Below are positions 1-11,055 of a stretch of 64,000 nucleotides of DNA, piece by piece; within the stretch, counting starts at the first letter, position 1, and the number at the start of each line of letters is the position of its first letter. A program made the position numbers and the translations under genes. Origin of the DNA: Peromyscus leucopus (Eukaryota > Chordata > Mammalia > Rodentia > Cricetidae); assembly GCF_004664715.2 (NCBI RefSeq), contig NC_051068.1, positions 15,317,798-15,381,797 on the forward strand, read 5' to 3'. The notes below the pieces were generated by a model. That model searched no databases and had not been told where the DNA came from. It was given only the letters and a program-made list of their open reading frames with translations.

Positions 1-9
1 TGTGTGTGT
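1..9. repeat. (TG)n microsatellite, cut by window edge
   Basis: Alternating T and G from the first base; the repeat presumably continues upstream of the window. Confidence 0.6.
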
Positions 10-574
10 CGAGGTAGGAACAGGATCATAGATTTAGATTTCAATTGACAAAGCTTCCTGCAAAAGCTGAAGGTATTTAGACCATTAAGAATTTTCAGGC
101 CATGTCTACCTGTCTCTACCATGTGGCAACACTGTGGAAAGTTTATTTTACACAAGCAATTTCTAACACAATTTTGTAATTATGAGTCTGAAACAGCTTC
201 GCCTTCTACCACCCCAGTGATTCATAGCCTCTGTCTGCTCAGTCAAAGGACCTGTGGTTTGCACAAGTGAAGGAGACATCTTCCCATTCCTCCCAAGAAG
301 TCGGGCTTTTTGCTCTGGGGTGGGGGTAAAGGCTGCAGGTCAGCCCTCAGGCCGACTGGCCCATGCTTCCTCACACGTATCATGCTTTCCCACCACGCTA
401 AGAGTCCGCTGTCAAAGCATGTCACCTTTAGCTACCTGGAGCGTCCCACAGTTTGTGGATGTGAGGCCTGTCCTGATTAAGACACGAGGGTATGGAGGAT
501 GAGCGTGGATTAGGATCAGGCTTTTGCTCAGGAGCGCTGGCCACGCAGGCTTGTGTGTGGAGTTCTCTTGGGTG
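10..574. other. Single-copy-like DNA, nothing recognised
   Basis: No repeat family, splice-bounded exon or conserved motif was recognised. Open frames here are short, overlap on both strands and lack any protein family resemblance. Confidence 0.5.
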
Positions 575-715
575 AGGATAAATCCCCATGCCCATTCCAA
601 GGATCGTGTGACCTCAAATGAGCCACTTAACATTTCTGAGCCTCATTTTCCCCAAGCGCACAATGAGGGCATCAAAACAAATGATTTCCAAGATTCTAAT
701 AAGTTCTAATGTTGA
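575..715 (+). mobile_element. MIR SINE fragment
   Basis: The stretch follows the MIR core order: a tGTGTGACCTCAAATGAGCCACTTAAC segment (family: GTGTGACCTTGGGCAAGTTACTTAAC), then a TCTGAGCCTCATTTTCC segment and a purine-rich AATGAGGGCAT block. It is heavily diverged, as expected for a mammal-wide tRNA-derived SINE that stopped moving before placental radiation. Confidence 0.7.
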
Positions 716-914
716 ACAACTCAAAGAGTAAGCTATATAACATCTGCATGGAACACTTTCAACCCTGTTTTACTAACTGTAGGAGTGCTGTAGTTAAATA
801 AAACATTGAATAAGTGAATGAAACTCTAACCATTCCTTTATGGGCATTTTTGATTTGAAACTATTAAAATTTTCCACAGAGCCTTTGGAGAAAATTAATA
901 AAAAGTCCATAAGA

Positions 915-1005
915 TGGGCCAGCAATGCAAGTGAGTGACAGAATGCTCACCCAGCATGCCCATGGCCCGAGTTCAGTCCCTAGCATCTCAAAAAGAAAAA
1001 GAAAA
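915..1005 (+). mobile_element. ID-like SINE, degenerate
   Basis: A tRNA-like body with a late GAGTTCAGTCCCTAGCATC block (box-B-like, as in rodent ID/B4 heads) is followed by an A-rich tail with AAAAAGAAAAAGAAAAA. The 5' half is diverged, so assignment to ID rather than to the ID half of a B4 is tentative. Confidence 0.6.
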
Positions 1006-2102
1006 ATCTGCAAAAATATTTCTGGGTCTTGCCTTTTGTTTTCTTAACAAGGAAGTGAAGGGGTCGTGGTGCACTGGGATGAGCATGTCAGATTTCTCTC
1101 AGTAGCAAATCCGGGGGAGTGAGTCAGCCGGCCAAACCATGTTAGGTCTGGTGCATTGGGCTGAAGCGTCTGACAAGGAGGTGAACCTGTTCCTGTTCAG
1201 AGGCGTCCTTCCCATTGCCTGCCTGCCACAGGCTGCTCTCATCTCTCACCTACTTAGAGTCATGAATTCTCTCTCACTGTCCCTAAATTTCCACCCATGT
1301 TATTTCATTATTATTGAGAGCAGACCCAGAAGACTGAGGATGCGAGGTTGAATAGCTGTGCACCTTAGTCAGAACAGACGCTTGAGACGGCAACAATGGC
1401 TCCCCAAGGTGGTTTGTTTTAACTGCCATTCAGATCAGGCTTCTCCCTCACTCCACCTTTCCTGTCTGAGTCAGGCTTTGTCCCAGACAGCTCCTCTCAC
1501 CTGGCCCAGGGAAGGTCAGCTGGAGGGGAGAGGTAAAAGCCTGGGAGACCATGGGAAGAGCCCAGTTCAGGCCTGGCTCCTACAGCGTCGTTCAGAGGTC
1601 ACGGTTTTCACTCAGCTGATTTTCATAGATTTCTGCTTTAAAAATTAAGATTCTACTACATTTAAAACAGATTGGCAGGCTGCTTAAAATTCCTATAAAT
1701 AATTTATCAGCCCATCCATTCTGATTTCTTCCAAATACTATCTTGGTTATTTTTAGTGCAAAATAAATCATATCTAACTACCGAGCTCAGTGAAGATGAA
1801 GAAAAATGCCACCACCATGCCTCTAACCAAATTAAGGGAGACGGTGTTAATTATCTTCATATTTTAATGTATCAAAGAAGAAGAGCCAATGTGTGGTCAC
1901 ATTTAGTGGTGAGAAACTTGTACATGAGGGAAACATCATATCTGAGCACAGGGAAAGACTACTGAACTTGGGACTACATGGCTAAACCCCATGCCCCTTA
2001 GTTTGCATTCCTTAATCTAACCAGTACTAACTGAGCTTCTCTCCTGGAGGAAAGGGAGGTGACTCTGGGCTAGCATGTACCTATGGCCACCCCGATGGCA
2101 CA
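1006..2102. other. Single-copy-like DNA, nothing recognised
   Basis: No repeat or coding structure was recognised. Overlapping short open frames show no family resemblance. Confidence 0.45.
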
Positions 2103-2156
2103 GCGGGGGGGCGGGGGGTAGCACGGGGTTGGGGGGGAGGTTGGATTCTGGGGAGG
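2103..2156 (+). repeat. G-rich tract, potential G-quadruplex
   Basis: Four or more runs of four to seven G lie within about 50 bases (2105-2111, 2113-2118, 2125-2128, 2131-2137, then GGGG near 2151), satisfying the usual G-quadruplex spacing rule on the plus strand. Confidence 0.7.
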
Positions 2157-2978
2157 TGTGGGCCCATGGTGTTAAGGACATGCTATTTACCAAGCTGGGG
2201 TCTTGGAGAGCAGTTGGGAGGGTCACAGGAGCAAAAGCACATAGTGCTTGTCTGGCTAGATTCTCCCTTCAGAGCACTGACAACTCTACCCTCTCAAGTT
2301 TGGGGTGTCTTGAGGGTGGGGTCTCTGGAGTGTTCCAGAAAGCAGGTCCACTCCATCTCAACTCAGTCTCAGCAACAACAGGACGCATCACAGAGCAGCA
2401 ATGGCTTGGGCACAGAGGACACCTCTGCTTCTCACTTGGACTCCAGGTCAGCTCAGCTCCTGCTGGGGGATGACTAATCCTCTGCCCATGCTTTGATCTC
2501 TATTACAGGGGACACCTAGCTCCTCCATCCCACTCTCTTTGTTAGAGGGAAGAGTAGAGCCTCAGTCGGGGAACCATTGAGGCAGGCTCCGAACCATCAC
2601 CCGGTCCGCTGGATCCAGCCCACTACCCATCCATTGGCTTGTGAATTTGTCCCTACGAGGTTCCTCACAGTCCCCTCCCACAAATCGCCCATGGCTTTCT
2701 CCACTGAGCCTACACATGTCTGAATTCACTGTGCCTCCTTCTCAGCTCCTTGCTCATGAGTTAACATTTCTCAGTCAGAAGCAGCTTCCACAGAAGCATT
2801 GTATTTAAGTGTGACAGTGATCAGAACATACGTAGATCGAATTGAAACCGTTTGATTATGAGTACAAAGCAAATGTTTCAAACTCCCTGGGGCCAGGCTT
2901 CATGACGGTGATTTAGTTTTCTGTCCTGCTAGGTGGTTGTGTGTCTTATCCAAAAGGCAGCCTATATTAGATCACTGG
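2157..2978. other. Single-copy-like DNA, nothing recognised
   Basis: No repeat family or gene structure was recognised. Confidence 0.45.
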
Positions 2979-3089
<111 letters not shown>

Positions 3090-3274
3090 AAGGAAGAACA
3101 CTTCTGGAACATCTGAAAGTGTGACAAGCTGAAAACAGGATGTTGATCCGGAGTGGAATCCTGCAATCCCTGTCCCAAGCACCCTCAAAGGCTGTTTGTA
3201 TTCCTGTTTCACCACCACCATAACAACCACCACGGGCATAATACCAATGATTCATGAACTACAAACGTGTTCAC

Positions 3275-3410
3275 TGTATCACTCAATTCTGACAGTAGCC
3301 CACCAGAGTGACTTACTGCCTGTTGACAGATTAAAAAATGGAGATTTAACAAGACTAAATGATTTTTCCTGGAAGGAAAACTGACAGCCAAACCCAAGGC
3401 TTAAATTCTC
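3275..3410 (-). mobile_element. MIR SINE fragment, antisense
   Basis: The order CTGACAGTAG, ACAGATTAAAAAATGGAGA, TTAACAAGACTAAATGATTT and AGCCAAACCCAAGGCTTAAA matches the reverse complement of MIR (family: fraction with ACAGATGAGGAAACTGAG followed by TTAAGTAACTTGCCC). Divergence is high. Confidence 0.5.
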
Positions 3411-4220
3411 TTCTCTACTCACTTGCATGTACATATAGATGCTCAACCCACAGCCTTCATGGAGGCTTACAACTCATGGATTGCAGCTGTTACATTTAAA
3501 AGGAAAACTCCTAGGGATGGACATGCTTGCTTCTTTCCTTTTAAATGATTTTTTTCATGTTAATAAAACATTAAGAAACAAGATGTACTAATGTTTTTTT
3601 TTAACTGAACACTTTATTTTGGAATAATTATAGTTCATAGGAAGTTACAAAAATGGTAAGGGCAATCTTATACTAAATAGGAAAATAATGGTTATCTACA
3701 GGTGTCAACAATGCAGCACAGGAAGCCATCTTGTGCTGTGTGAACCGAGGGACTCTGAGAGGGTGGATGGGAGTGACTGCATCTGGGTGATAGGAGCAGG
3801 CTTTCTGCACAAAAACGTGGACTGACCTGGAGAATGTGCACAGGACGTCTGCATGCACACAGGGTGGAGAGAGCATTTGGGAAGACACTGACTTGAGCCA
3901 AACAGCTATGGTGAGGAAGCACAAGGCAGGCTGGGAAAACGGTGAATGCCCAAAGGAAGGACAGGGGCAATGTTTTTAATCAGTTCAGTCTCCCAGCTCC
4001 TCTTTCTGGTGTGCTCTGTGCAGAGGTCAACATGAATGTACAGAGATGGACCTGGCCCCATGGCATGAGCATCTGTAGAGGTGGGCTCAGAACTCTCAGG
4101 GCCAAGAAAGCCACTGCTTTGTAATTTTCTGGTACAGAAACCTGAAAAGACTTTCCTTTGTAGAGTAAAGAAAGTATTTTCAAGGTTTCTCAAATCAAGA
4201 GCAGCTAGTACTGAGTGGCA

Positions 4221-4221
<1 letters not shown>
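3411..4221. other. Mostly single-copy; possible old L1M 3' fragment at 3597-3665
   Basis: The segment with ACTTTATTTTGGAATAATTA followed by CATAGGAAGTTACAAAAATG resembles the 3' region of mammal-wide L1M elements, but it is short and diverged. Nothing else was recognised. Confidence 0.35.

Positions 4222-4270
<49 letters not shown>
4222..4270. repeat. (GT)n microsatellite
   Basis: About 24 uninterrupted GT units. Confidence 0.97.
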
Positions 4271-4272
<2 letters not shown>

Positions 4273-4380
4273 AGGAGCTTGTTTTTCCACCCTCTGATTC
4301 TGTGTGTAGATTGCACATGGCTCTGCATTACTTACCTCTTTCCAGGCTTGCAAGCAACAACTCAGCATGGTATCTTAAAG

Positions 4381-4560
4381 TTAAGATGTATTTTTTATGT
4401 GTGTGTATGTGCACATTTATACATGGACACAGAAGAGGACGTCAGGTCCCCTGGAGCTGGAGTTGCAGGTGGCTGTGGTCTGCCTGATCTGAGTGCTGGG
4501 AAAGAGGTCCTTGGAAAGAGCAGCAAGTACTCTTAATCACTGAGCCATCTCTCCAGCCCC
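4381..4560 (-). mobile_element. B3-type (B2-related) SINE
   Basis: Read on the minus strand it starts GGGGCTGGAGAGATGGCTCA, the tRNA-derived head of rodent B2/B3 elements, runs through the box-B region, the GTCCTTGGAAAGAGC block and a CCTGGAGCTGGAGTTGCAGG block typical of B3, and ends in TG-rich DNA. The CAGAAGAGGACGTCAGGTCC wording on the plus strand is diagnostic of B3-type elements. Confidence 0.88.
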
Positions 4561-5344
4561 AAGCTAGTTGAAGCTAGTTGAAATTTAAAATCAAAACTGA
4601 AGCAAAAGCATTTACCAAAGGGTGAGATACAGATATTGTTCTGCCCGCTACCCACCGTGCTTTAAGAGCAGTGGTGGTGGACGCAGGCCCCTGGTCCCAG
4701 GCACCATGGTTCTTGGCTTCCATGTATGCACTGTGTCTTGCAAGCCACCATTTCTCTCTTTGCATTTGTTGCAAGAAATGGCATGTACAAATGTGTGCCT
4801 GTCTTCTTGGAAACACACAGATCACATGGCCATGTTTCCCAGATTAGCCTTCCTCCTGGCTCAGTAGCCACAAGACAAAGTTCATCTGCAGGACAAGCTA
4901 ATTTCGAACAGTATAGAAATGATTCTAACTTGTAAGGGGTTTTCTTTAAGATAATTTGAAAGGACAATATAATTTCATTAGGCAAATGAAATTTATTTAC
5001 CACTACTATAAAAAAACAAAACCTGAGGATGAATCAGAAAAGGACAAACTCATTGTATTAATGTTTTTGTTTGTTTTAAGGGACCAGTCCTTGGAACAGT
5101 TTGCTACCCTTCCTTCCGTCCTATCCCAAGTTGTCTTGAATAAGCATTTTGGAAACATGTTCATACACCTTGTCTGTATGGCCATGTTTACACACACAGC
5201 ACCACTATCAGCCTGCGGCTTTCTACTATAACATACTGAATCTATACATTACACAGCATTAGTCAGACCACAGCTCCTTGCTTAGAGTAATACCCAGTAG
5301 ACATTTGTTGTTGTGTGTCCATTTACACTGAGTTCCAAAGGCAG
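4561..5344. other. Single-copy-like DNA; nothing recognised
   Basis: Begins with a local direct duplication of AAGCTAGTTG (4561-4580). Otherwise no repeat or gene structure was seen. Confidence 0.45.
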
Positions 5345-5389
5345 GATCTTTTCTTCTCTTTCTTTCTTTTTGTTTTTGTTTTTTTTCTT

Positions 5390-5454
<65 letters not shown>

Positions 5455-5510
5455 CCCTCTCCCTTTTTCCCTCCTCCCTCCCTCTCCTCCTCCTCCTCCT
5501 TTTTTTTTTT
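5345..5510. repeat. (CT)n and pyrimidine tract
   Basis: A T/C-rich leader, about 55 bases of pure CT repeat (5396-5452), then CCTCC and CTCCTC blocks ending in an oligo-T. The final oligo-T is probably the tail of the antisense SINE that follows. Confidence 0.95.
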
Positions 5511-5700
5511 GAGACAGGATTTCATGTAACGCAGACTGGCTTGGAACTGACCACTCAAACAAGGACTGCTTCGGTGAGTGATCTCCCGATCCTCTTGCCT
5601 CCCCTCGCCAGTGTTGAGATCACCAGCATACTTCATTGTTGGAGATGAAACTGAGGACTTCCTCCTGCCCTACTGGCTGAGCTAAATCCCTAGCCCCAGG
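5511..5700 (-). mobile_element. B4-like SINE (B1-ID fusion), old
   Basis: Antisense B1-like GAGACAGGATTTCATGTAAC comes first, then diverged B1 body with TCTTGCCTCCCCTCGCCAGT, then the antisense ID-like end CTGGCTGAGCTAAATCCCTA GCCCC. This B1-plus-ID order is the defining structure of B4. Confidence 0.7.
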
Positions 5701-6492
5701 GAGGATTCTTTTTATTGAAAAAATTACAAATATTAACTTACAATCACTCAGGCCCCCTTCACCTCGAATGTGCAACCCTAGTTTGACAGGCAGCACGAGC
5801 TTTATTTTAATGTGACAAGCATTACAGTTCTGCATTTAAGTCCATCCTTCTACGCCTTTGTTTTGTTTTAACCACTGGCCCTGTCTATGGGCTCTTGATA
5901 ATAAAATGTTTGTGAGTTTTCCATCAAGTGAAAAGCACTGGCGTAGCTTTTCTAGTTACCACACCCGACCTGATTCAGGGTGTGCAAGGGAAGGAACTGG
6001 ACCGATCAAAGGAGCGGCCGCTGCCTCCTTCACCTGCTCAGCAGGTGGCCCGGGAGCTCTCTCCGCCTCTTTGTTTGGTCAGCAGTTGTTTTCTCTGCCT
6101 GTTTGTTTTGCTGGTTTGGGTTCCTGTCCTGTCCATTAGTCATTTGGTTTTTCCTGCTTTGTTCTCGGGTGGGTTTCTGCTAGCTGCTTTGCGCAGCAGC
6201 ACTGGTAGGCCGCGTCCTTTGTACCTCCTAATCTGCTTGTGGTCGTGTCTGGATGTTGTTAGACACATGTGTATGTGCTGGGGTACACAAGGCAGTGCTG
6301 CAGAGTTCCCCTGAGAGAAGGGTGGGTTTGAAGAAACAATGGCCAAGTCCCTGGGAAAGAAGCAGCTCTCATACCAATCCCGGACTCCTGAGTACCAAGG
6401 GACTTTCCCAAGGAAACTGGACCACGGAACGTGGACACTCTCCAGTAACCATGCTGTTTACTAACTAGTCAAGGAATGCTCTTTTTATTAGG
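5701..6492. other. Single-copy-like DNA with a NotI site
   Basis: No repeat recognised. A GCGGCCGC octamer lies near 6015 in an otherwise CpG-poor neighbourhood. Short open frames on both strands show no family resemblance. Confidence 0.4.
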
Positions 6493-6549
6493 AGTGTGTG
6501 CGTGCATGCATGTGTGCTCGCGCGCGCGAGCGCGTGTGCGAGTGTGTGC
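6493..6549. repeat. Alternating purine-pyrimidine tract (GT/GC)
   Basis: GTGTGTGCGTGCATGCATG leads into a CGCGCGCGAGCGCG core and back to GTGTGCGAGTGTGTG. Near-perfect Pu/Py alternation with a CG core is the classic Z-DNA-prone sequence type. Confidence 0.9.
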
Positions 6550-7431
6550 AGCTGGGATTTTTTAAGCCCTCATGAGTAAGTACAAGTTACCAAGTTGAGA
6601 CAAGCAAGAGACGCGTCATGGGCAGTAAGGCACATCAGGTGACTGTTGAGCAGACATCTATTCAGCCCAGAGAAGACTCGACAATAAACCAAAGAAACAA
6701 CGATACCCAAACGGAGCTTGAGAACTGTGGATTTCTCAGGATTCCTTACAAGAGTGTGGGTGACTCAGAGGCACTGGTATCACCAAAAAGCCTACTCTTG
6801 CCTAGGTGACAACTCACAAAAAATCTACACCTTTGCAATTCCCAGGACAATTGCAGGCGGCTCCCCTAGAGAGTCCCTTTTCTCCAGCGTTTGTTACTAT
6901 TTGTATAGCAATGGGAAGAGTCTGGAGAGCCTCAGAACCTTCCTGAGCTTCCTGAGTCTTTTGGGATTCCCTCTTGAAGGAGGGGCACTTCCATAGAGAG
7001 GAAACAGGTGGACAACATTTGAGCTGGGCCAGTACCAAATCCTAGGTCGAGACTGAACTCTAGTACTCCTCCTATGTAGGATTCTAGTCCTCAGATCTTG
7101 TCCTGCTGGGGAAGAGACCAAAACGCACCTGACATTTATCCATCCAAACAAATGTTCCGCATACCGTGTGCTTGTCTGCCCTGTTCTAATCCCATGATGC
7201 AATTGTTTCCTCCTCCCCAGACCTTTTTCTGCTCCTGTGCTGGAGTTTTATTGTACAGATACAGTTCTGAATAATGCACAATATGATCAGGTGAATTTGG
7301 GTGTGGGAGGGGAGGAGAGAGCGTGAGTCACACTTCCAGATTATTCTGACTTGACTCATTTATTCCTATACTGATTTAAGTGTGTTAGTAAAGTTAATTT
7401 TCTTCAGAATCTCCAATATTAGAAAACTGAA
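6550..7431. other. Single-copy-like DNA, nothing recognised
   Basis: No repeat or exon structure recognised. Confidence 0.45.
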
Positions 7432-7639
7432 GCCGGGTGGTGGTGGTGCACACCTTTAATCCCAGCACTTGGGAGGCAGAGGCAGGCGGATCTCTATGAG
7501 TTCGAGGCCAGCCTGGTCTCCAAAGTGAGTTCCAGGAAAGGTGCAAAGCTACACAGAGAAACCCTGTCTTGAAAAACAAAAAAACAAAAAAACAAAACAA
7601 AAAAAAAAGAAAGAAAGAAAAAGAAAAAGAAAGAAAGAA
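7432..7639 (+). mobile_element. B1 SINE (cricetid type) with A-rich tail
   Basis: Full-length B1 begins GCCGGGTGGTGGTGGTGCAC, carries the 7SL-derived TAATCCCAGCACTTGGGAGG and box B GAGTTCGAGGCC, and has the cricetid right half TTCCAGGAAAGGTGCAAAGC before CAGAGAAACCCTGTCTTG. The tail is (A)nC then GAAA repeats. AGAAAACTG flanks both ends (7421-7429 and 7640-7648), a probable target-site duplication. Confidence 0.96.
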
Positions 7640-7821
7640 AGAAAACTGCAATTCTGATCTACCCATTAGTTGTAGCTAAACCAAGTTTTCTCTTTTATAT
7701 TTCACATTTCCTATGTTAACCTAATTTACTAGTAGAATTAATGTTTGCTTTTATCTATATCCACCAGTTCTTTATTTTTTCATTTAAAATTTTCACAGCA
7801 TTAGTGAGGGCAAAATCAAAT

Positions 7822-8030
7822 GAACCAGGCATGCTCTTGTAGGCCTGACAACCAATACTGGGGACGCAGAGGCTGGACAAGGGCAGTTCAAGCTCTGCCT
7901 GAGCTACAGAGTAAGTTCAAGACCAACCCGAGAACCTCAGTGAGACCTTGTTTCAGAATAAAAAGTGAAAGGGGCTGCAGAGGTAGTCTCTGCTGGAATT
8001 CAAGCCCGAGTACAAGACCAGGTGAGGAAC
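7822..8030 (+). mobile_element. Old B1-derived SINE (PB1/B4 grade)
   Basis: A B1-like order is visible: CCAGGCATGCTCTTGTAGGC, GGGGACGCAGAGGCTGGA, CAGTTCAAGCTCTGCCTGAG, then CAGTGAGACCTTGTTTCAGA and an A-rich joint. A GGGGCTGCAGAGG start at 7971 suggests a second tRNA-derived head joined behind it, as in B4-like composites. Confidence 0.6.
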
Positions 8031-8035
8031 GGAGG

Positions 8036-8115
8036 GTGGAGAGAGAGGGAGGGAGGGAGGGGAAGAGGGAGGAAGAAAAAGAAAATTTTAAAAGAGAAAG
8101 AAAATGTGACAAAGT
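8036..8115. repeat. Purine-rich (GGGA/GAAA)n tract
   Basis: GAGGGAGGGAGGG repeats run into GGAAGAAAAAGAAAA. One strand is almost all purine. Confidence 0.9.
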
Positions 8116-8186
8116 GGCAGAACCCACAGATCCTCATCGAGCCTAGTGAAGCTACAAAAGCCCCTGTCGTTAAGAATCTGGCTATC

Positions 8187-8332
8187 GCCAGGCGGTGGCG
8201 GCGGCGGCGCACGTCTTTAATCCCAGCACTCGGGAGGCAGAGCCAGGCGGATCGCTGTGAGTTTGAGGCCAGCCTGGGCTACAGAGTGAGCTCCAGGAAA
8301 GGCACAAAACTACGCAGAGAAACCCTGTCTCG

Positions 8333-8362
<30 letters not shown>
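8187..8362 (+). mobile_element. B1 SINE, young, with GGC expansion
   Basis: Complete B1 with an expanded GGTGGCGGCGGCGGCGCAC in the box A region, CTCGGGAGGCAGAGCCAGG, box B GTGAGTTTGAGGCC, the cricetid GGAAAGGCACAAAACTACGC block and a pure A tail of about 30. The flanks AAGAATCTGGCTATC (8172-8186) and AAGACTCTGGCTATC (8363-8377) are a target-site duplication with one mismatch, consistent with a recent insertion. Confidence 0.97.
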
Positions 8363-8366
<4 letters not shown>

Positions 8367-8477
8367 CTCTGGCTATCCAGTGACAGTTGGCACTGATATC
8401 GTCACATGGGGAAGTTTAGAAGAGTTTTAGTGTGCAGATGACCTGGCTGAGACAGTCAAGACAATGTGCATAAAACT

Positions 8478-8508
8478 ACCAGAGAAGAAAGCAGTGCACC
8501 ATACTCTG
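8478..8508 (+). repeat. Arm of 31-bp inverted repeat
   Basis: ACCAGAGAAGAAAGCAGTGC followed by ACCATACTCTG recurs inverted at 9183-9213 with one mismatch. The second arm lies inside the antisense LTR at 9167-9552. Confidence 0.85.
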
Positions 8509-9161
8509 AAGTAGACTGCTGCCACTGGGAAGTGTGAGAACAACGCCACCCAGACAGGCTGGAGAACTGCAGGATTGAAGCCCAAACAGAGGCCAGCACA
8601 TAGGCACCAAGAATCACCGGGCTCCTGGGGACAAAGCTGAAGGGTTTGATGACATTCATTAATTCCCTCCCCTTCTCATTCAGTGGGAAGCTAGGTTGCG
8701 TCAGAGGCCACTGTCTCAGCCTTGCTATTACTGGATCTTGCCAATGGACTGTGGTATAAGGCAGGACCCCACTCTCAGCTTGCAATTGCAGGTTTAAAAG
8801 ACCTGCCTATTTCAGATGCTGACACCAGAGGTTTGTGGGATTGAGTTCTAAATAAAATAGGCCAGAGATGATTTAGACTTTAGGTACATAAACTGCATTT
8901 CACAAAAAAGACAGCAGTTAGCAATGGTAGCTTAAAACAAGAAACCTATGCTTTCAAAACAGTTAATAAATATGTAAAGTGGGTGCCTGGTCTCTAATTC
9001 CAGCCCATGGCAGGCATCACAGAGTCCTTGCTGTGGTCTCATCCTTTAGAGCCCTCAATCCTCCAAAGCTCTGAAGCAAGTCTCTACCAACGGACTGGAA
9101 TTGGCCCTGAAAATAAAGGTAACTTTATCCATAATAATGCTAACCAGTCGTTCAATTTGCT
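8509..9161. other. Single-copy-like DNA, nothing recognised
   Basis: No repeat or gene recognised apart from the inverted-repeat arm that borders it. Confidence 0.4.
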
Positions 9162-9166
9162 GTGTC

Positions 9167-9552
9167 TGCTTAGTACAATATCCAGAGTATGGTGCACTGC
9201 TTTCTCCTCTGGTCCCTCAGCTGCTTATAAAATAATCTTTCAGAGGCTTAATATTATTTATACATTGTATGGCCTATATCAGCCTCTTGCCAGCTAGCTC
9301 TTTCATCTTTTATTAACCCGTTTCTATTAATCTGTGTTTTGCTGCACGGCCATGGTGTCACCAGTCTGCTGGCATCTTGCTTCTCCTGGGGTGGTGATTG
9401 GCATCTCCTCCTACTCTCCTTTTTTTCTCTCCATCTCTCTGCTTGGATTTCCCACCTGCCTCTAAGCTGCCTTTCCATAGGCCAAAACAGCTTTATTATT
9501 AGCCAATGGGGGCAACACATATTCACGGCATACAGAAAGACATCCTACAGCA
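9167..9552 (-). mobile_element. Solo LTR, cricetid ERV family
   Basis: Read on the minus strand it starts TGCTGTAGGATGTCTTTCTG and ends CTAAGCA, so it has TG...CA termini. It contains an ATTGGC/AATAATAAAG region near its start and a TAATAGAAACGGGTTAATA region shared with the plus-strand LTR at 32.2 kb. GTGTC flanks it on both sides (9162-9166, 9553-9557), a possible 5-bp target duplication. No internal retroviral DNA adjoins it, so it is a solo LTR. Confidence 0.75.
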
Positions 9553-9784
9553 GTGTCTTTGCCCAAGAACTACACTACCAAGTTGCAAAAATCCTCATGT
9601 TTGAAGAGAGTTTACAATTGTACATTGGCCTGCATTCCGAGCTATTCTAGCTCCGTGAAAACACGCCTATGTAGCAGTTGTGATCCACATGTGGCCATTA
9701 AACATCAGACGTGTGACTGCTTACTAAAAGTGTCCCAGTACCACCACAGGTAGTCCTCACTGTTAACATGGCTGAGTCGGCCTT

Positions 9785-9895
9785 CTGTCCCTACTTCACA
9801 AATTAAAAGCTAGAGGTACAGAGCAATTAAGTAATTTGGTTCCTTCATACAGTGAATAAATGCATAGATCTGATTTGGATGTAGGTTGTTTTACT
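9785..9895 (-). mobile_element. MIR SINE fragment, antisense
   Basis: CACAAATTAAAAGCTAGAGG, then CAGAGCAATTAAGTAATTTG and a GATTTGGAT block follow the antisense MIR order. Diverged. Confidence 0.5.
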
Positions 9896-10692
9896 TTATT
9901 TCAGTTCAGAGTCTCTTACACACTAAGCTAGCCACACACCAGCATACCCAATTATTCCATCAGTATCGTGTGCACAGAATCATCCATGGTGAGGAAACTC
10001 CTTGTACCTGTGCTGTCCAGTAGACACAGTGCTCATGTGTGGCTGTTAAACATCTAAGATGTGGCTGATGCCCCTGAAGACTTCATTAGATTTGAGGAAG
10101 GATAGACAGTTAGATGTCACTGCCCTGGGCAGTAGCCCTCATCACAGACCCATGCCTCAGGGCCAGGTGTGTTCTATTAACTCCATCTGGTTGCATGGCT
10201 TGGGTCTGGTAATAAGCAGCTACACAGTGATGCTCTTGAATGAATCTGTATATAAAATTCATTTAGGAATCCTGTCTCGAAGGTATCACCTTTGGAACAA
10301 CTCACTCAAGTTCCTCATGCTTTGCAGCCCACTCTCAGCACTAGAATGATACAGAACAGTAATAAAGATAAAATAAGTTTCCAACCTCTACATATGAAAA
10401 AAACACCAAGACAAATATTTGGAGAAAATTTTACCTATGAGTCACTGGTCATCTAAAGGACAAAAATTTTACTTTTCATCTTTCTCCCCCGAAGAAAATT
10501 AATTTTTACTAGATTATAAATGAGCTAAGTGGATTAATTATATCCTATTTGCCCCCTCTCAACACATTCCTAAATTCAGTGGTGAACTATTTCTTATGCC
10601 AAATGCTTGTAATATAGCATTATCCACCATGACCAGAAAGAAATTAAGACATAGTTTATGTGGATTGTTTCAAAAACATCCCTTGAAAGGAG
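9896..10692. other. Single-copy-like DNA
   Basis: Two loosely similar segments with GTGTGGCTGTTAAACATC (10034-10051) and GTGGCCATTAAACATCAGAC (9691-9710) suggest a local old duplication or shared ancient repeat. Nothing else recognised. Confidence 0.35.
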
Positions 10693-11055
10693 AGGTATGT
10701 GGGTTTGGGGAGACGGCTCAGTCAGTAAAATGCCTTGCAAGCCTGAAGTCCTTACTTTGGCCCCCAGAATGCACGTAAAGCAGTTGGCAAAATAAAACAG
10801 CATTTATGCATTTGTGATCACAGCACTTGGGAGATGGACGTAGCGATATCCTTGGGGCTCTTTGGCTAGCCATGTAAGCTTACTTGGTGACTTCCAGGAC
10901 AATGAAAGATCCTGTCTCAAAGAGTGGGTGGGAAATAGGGCCTGAAGAATGACACTTAAGCTTGTTCTCTGGCCTTCACATCCATGTGCACACATGTGCA
11001 GGCCATCTAGACACACACATGCACCTGCACACATAAAACTTGTACATAAAATAAG
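10693..11055 (+). mobile_element. Composite B3-type SINE with B1-like middle
   Basis: The head is tRNA-like (GGGGAGACGGCTCAGTCAGT ... GGCCCCCAGAATGCACGT). The middle is B1-like (GATCACAGCACTTGGGAGAT ... GACAATGAAAGATCCTGTCTC). The end is TTCTCTGGCCTTCACATCCA followed by CA-rich DNA and AAAATAA. The same head-middle-tail order recurs at 34799-35157. Confidence 0.8.

Noticed and set aside
915..1005. tRNA gene
   Set aside because: The box-B-like word belongs to an ID-type SINE with an A-rich tail; it lacks a foldable acceptor stem and anticodon arm.
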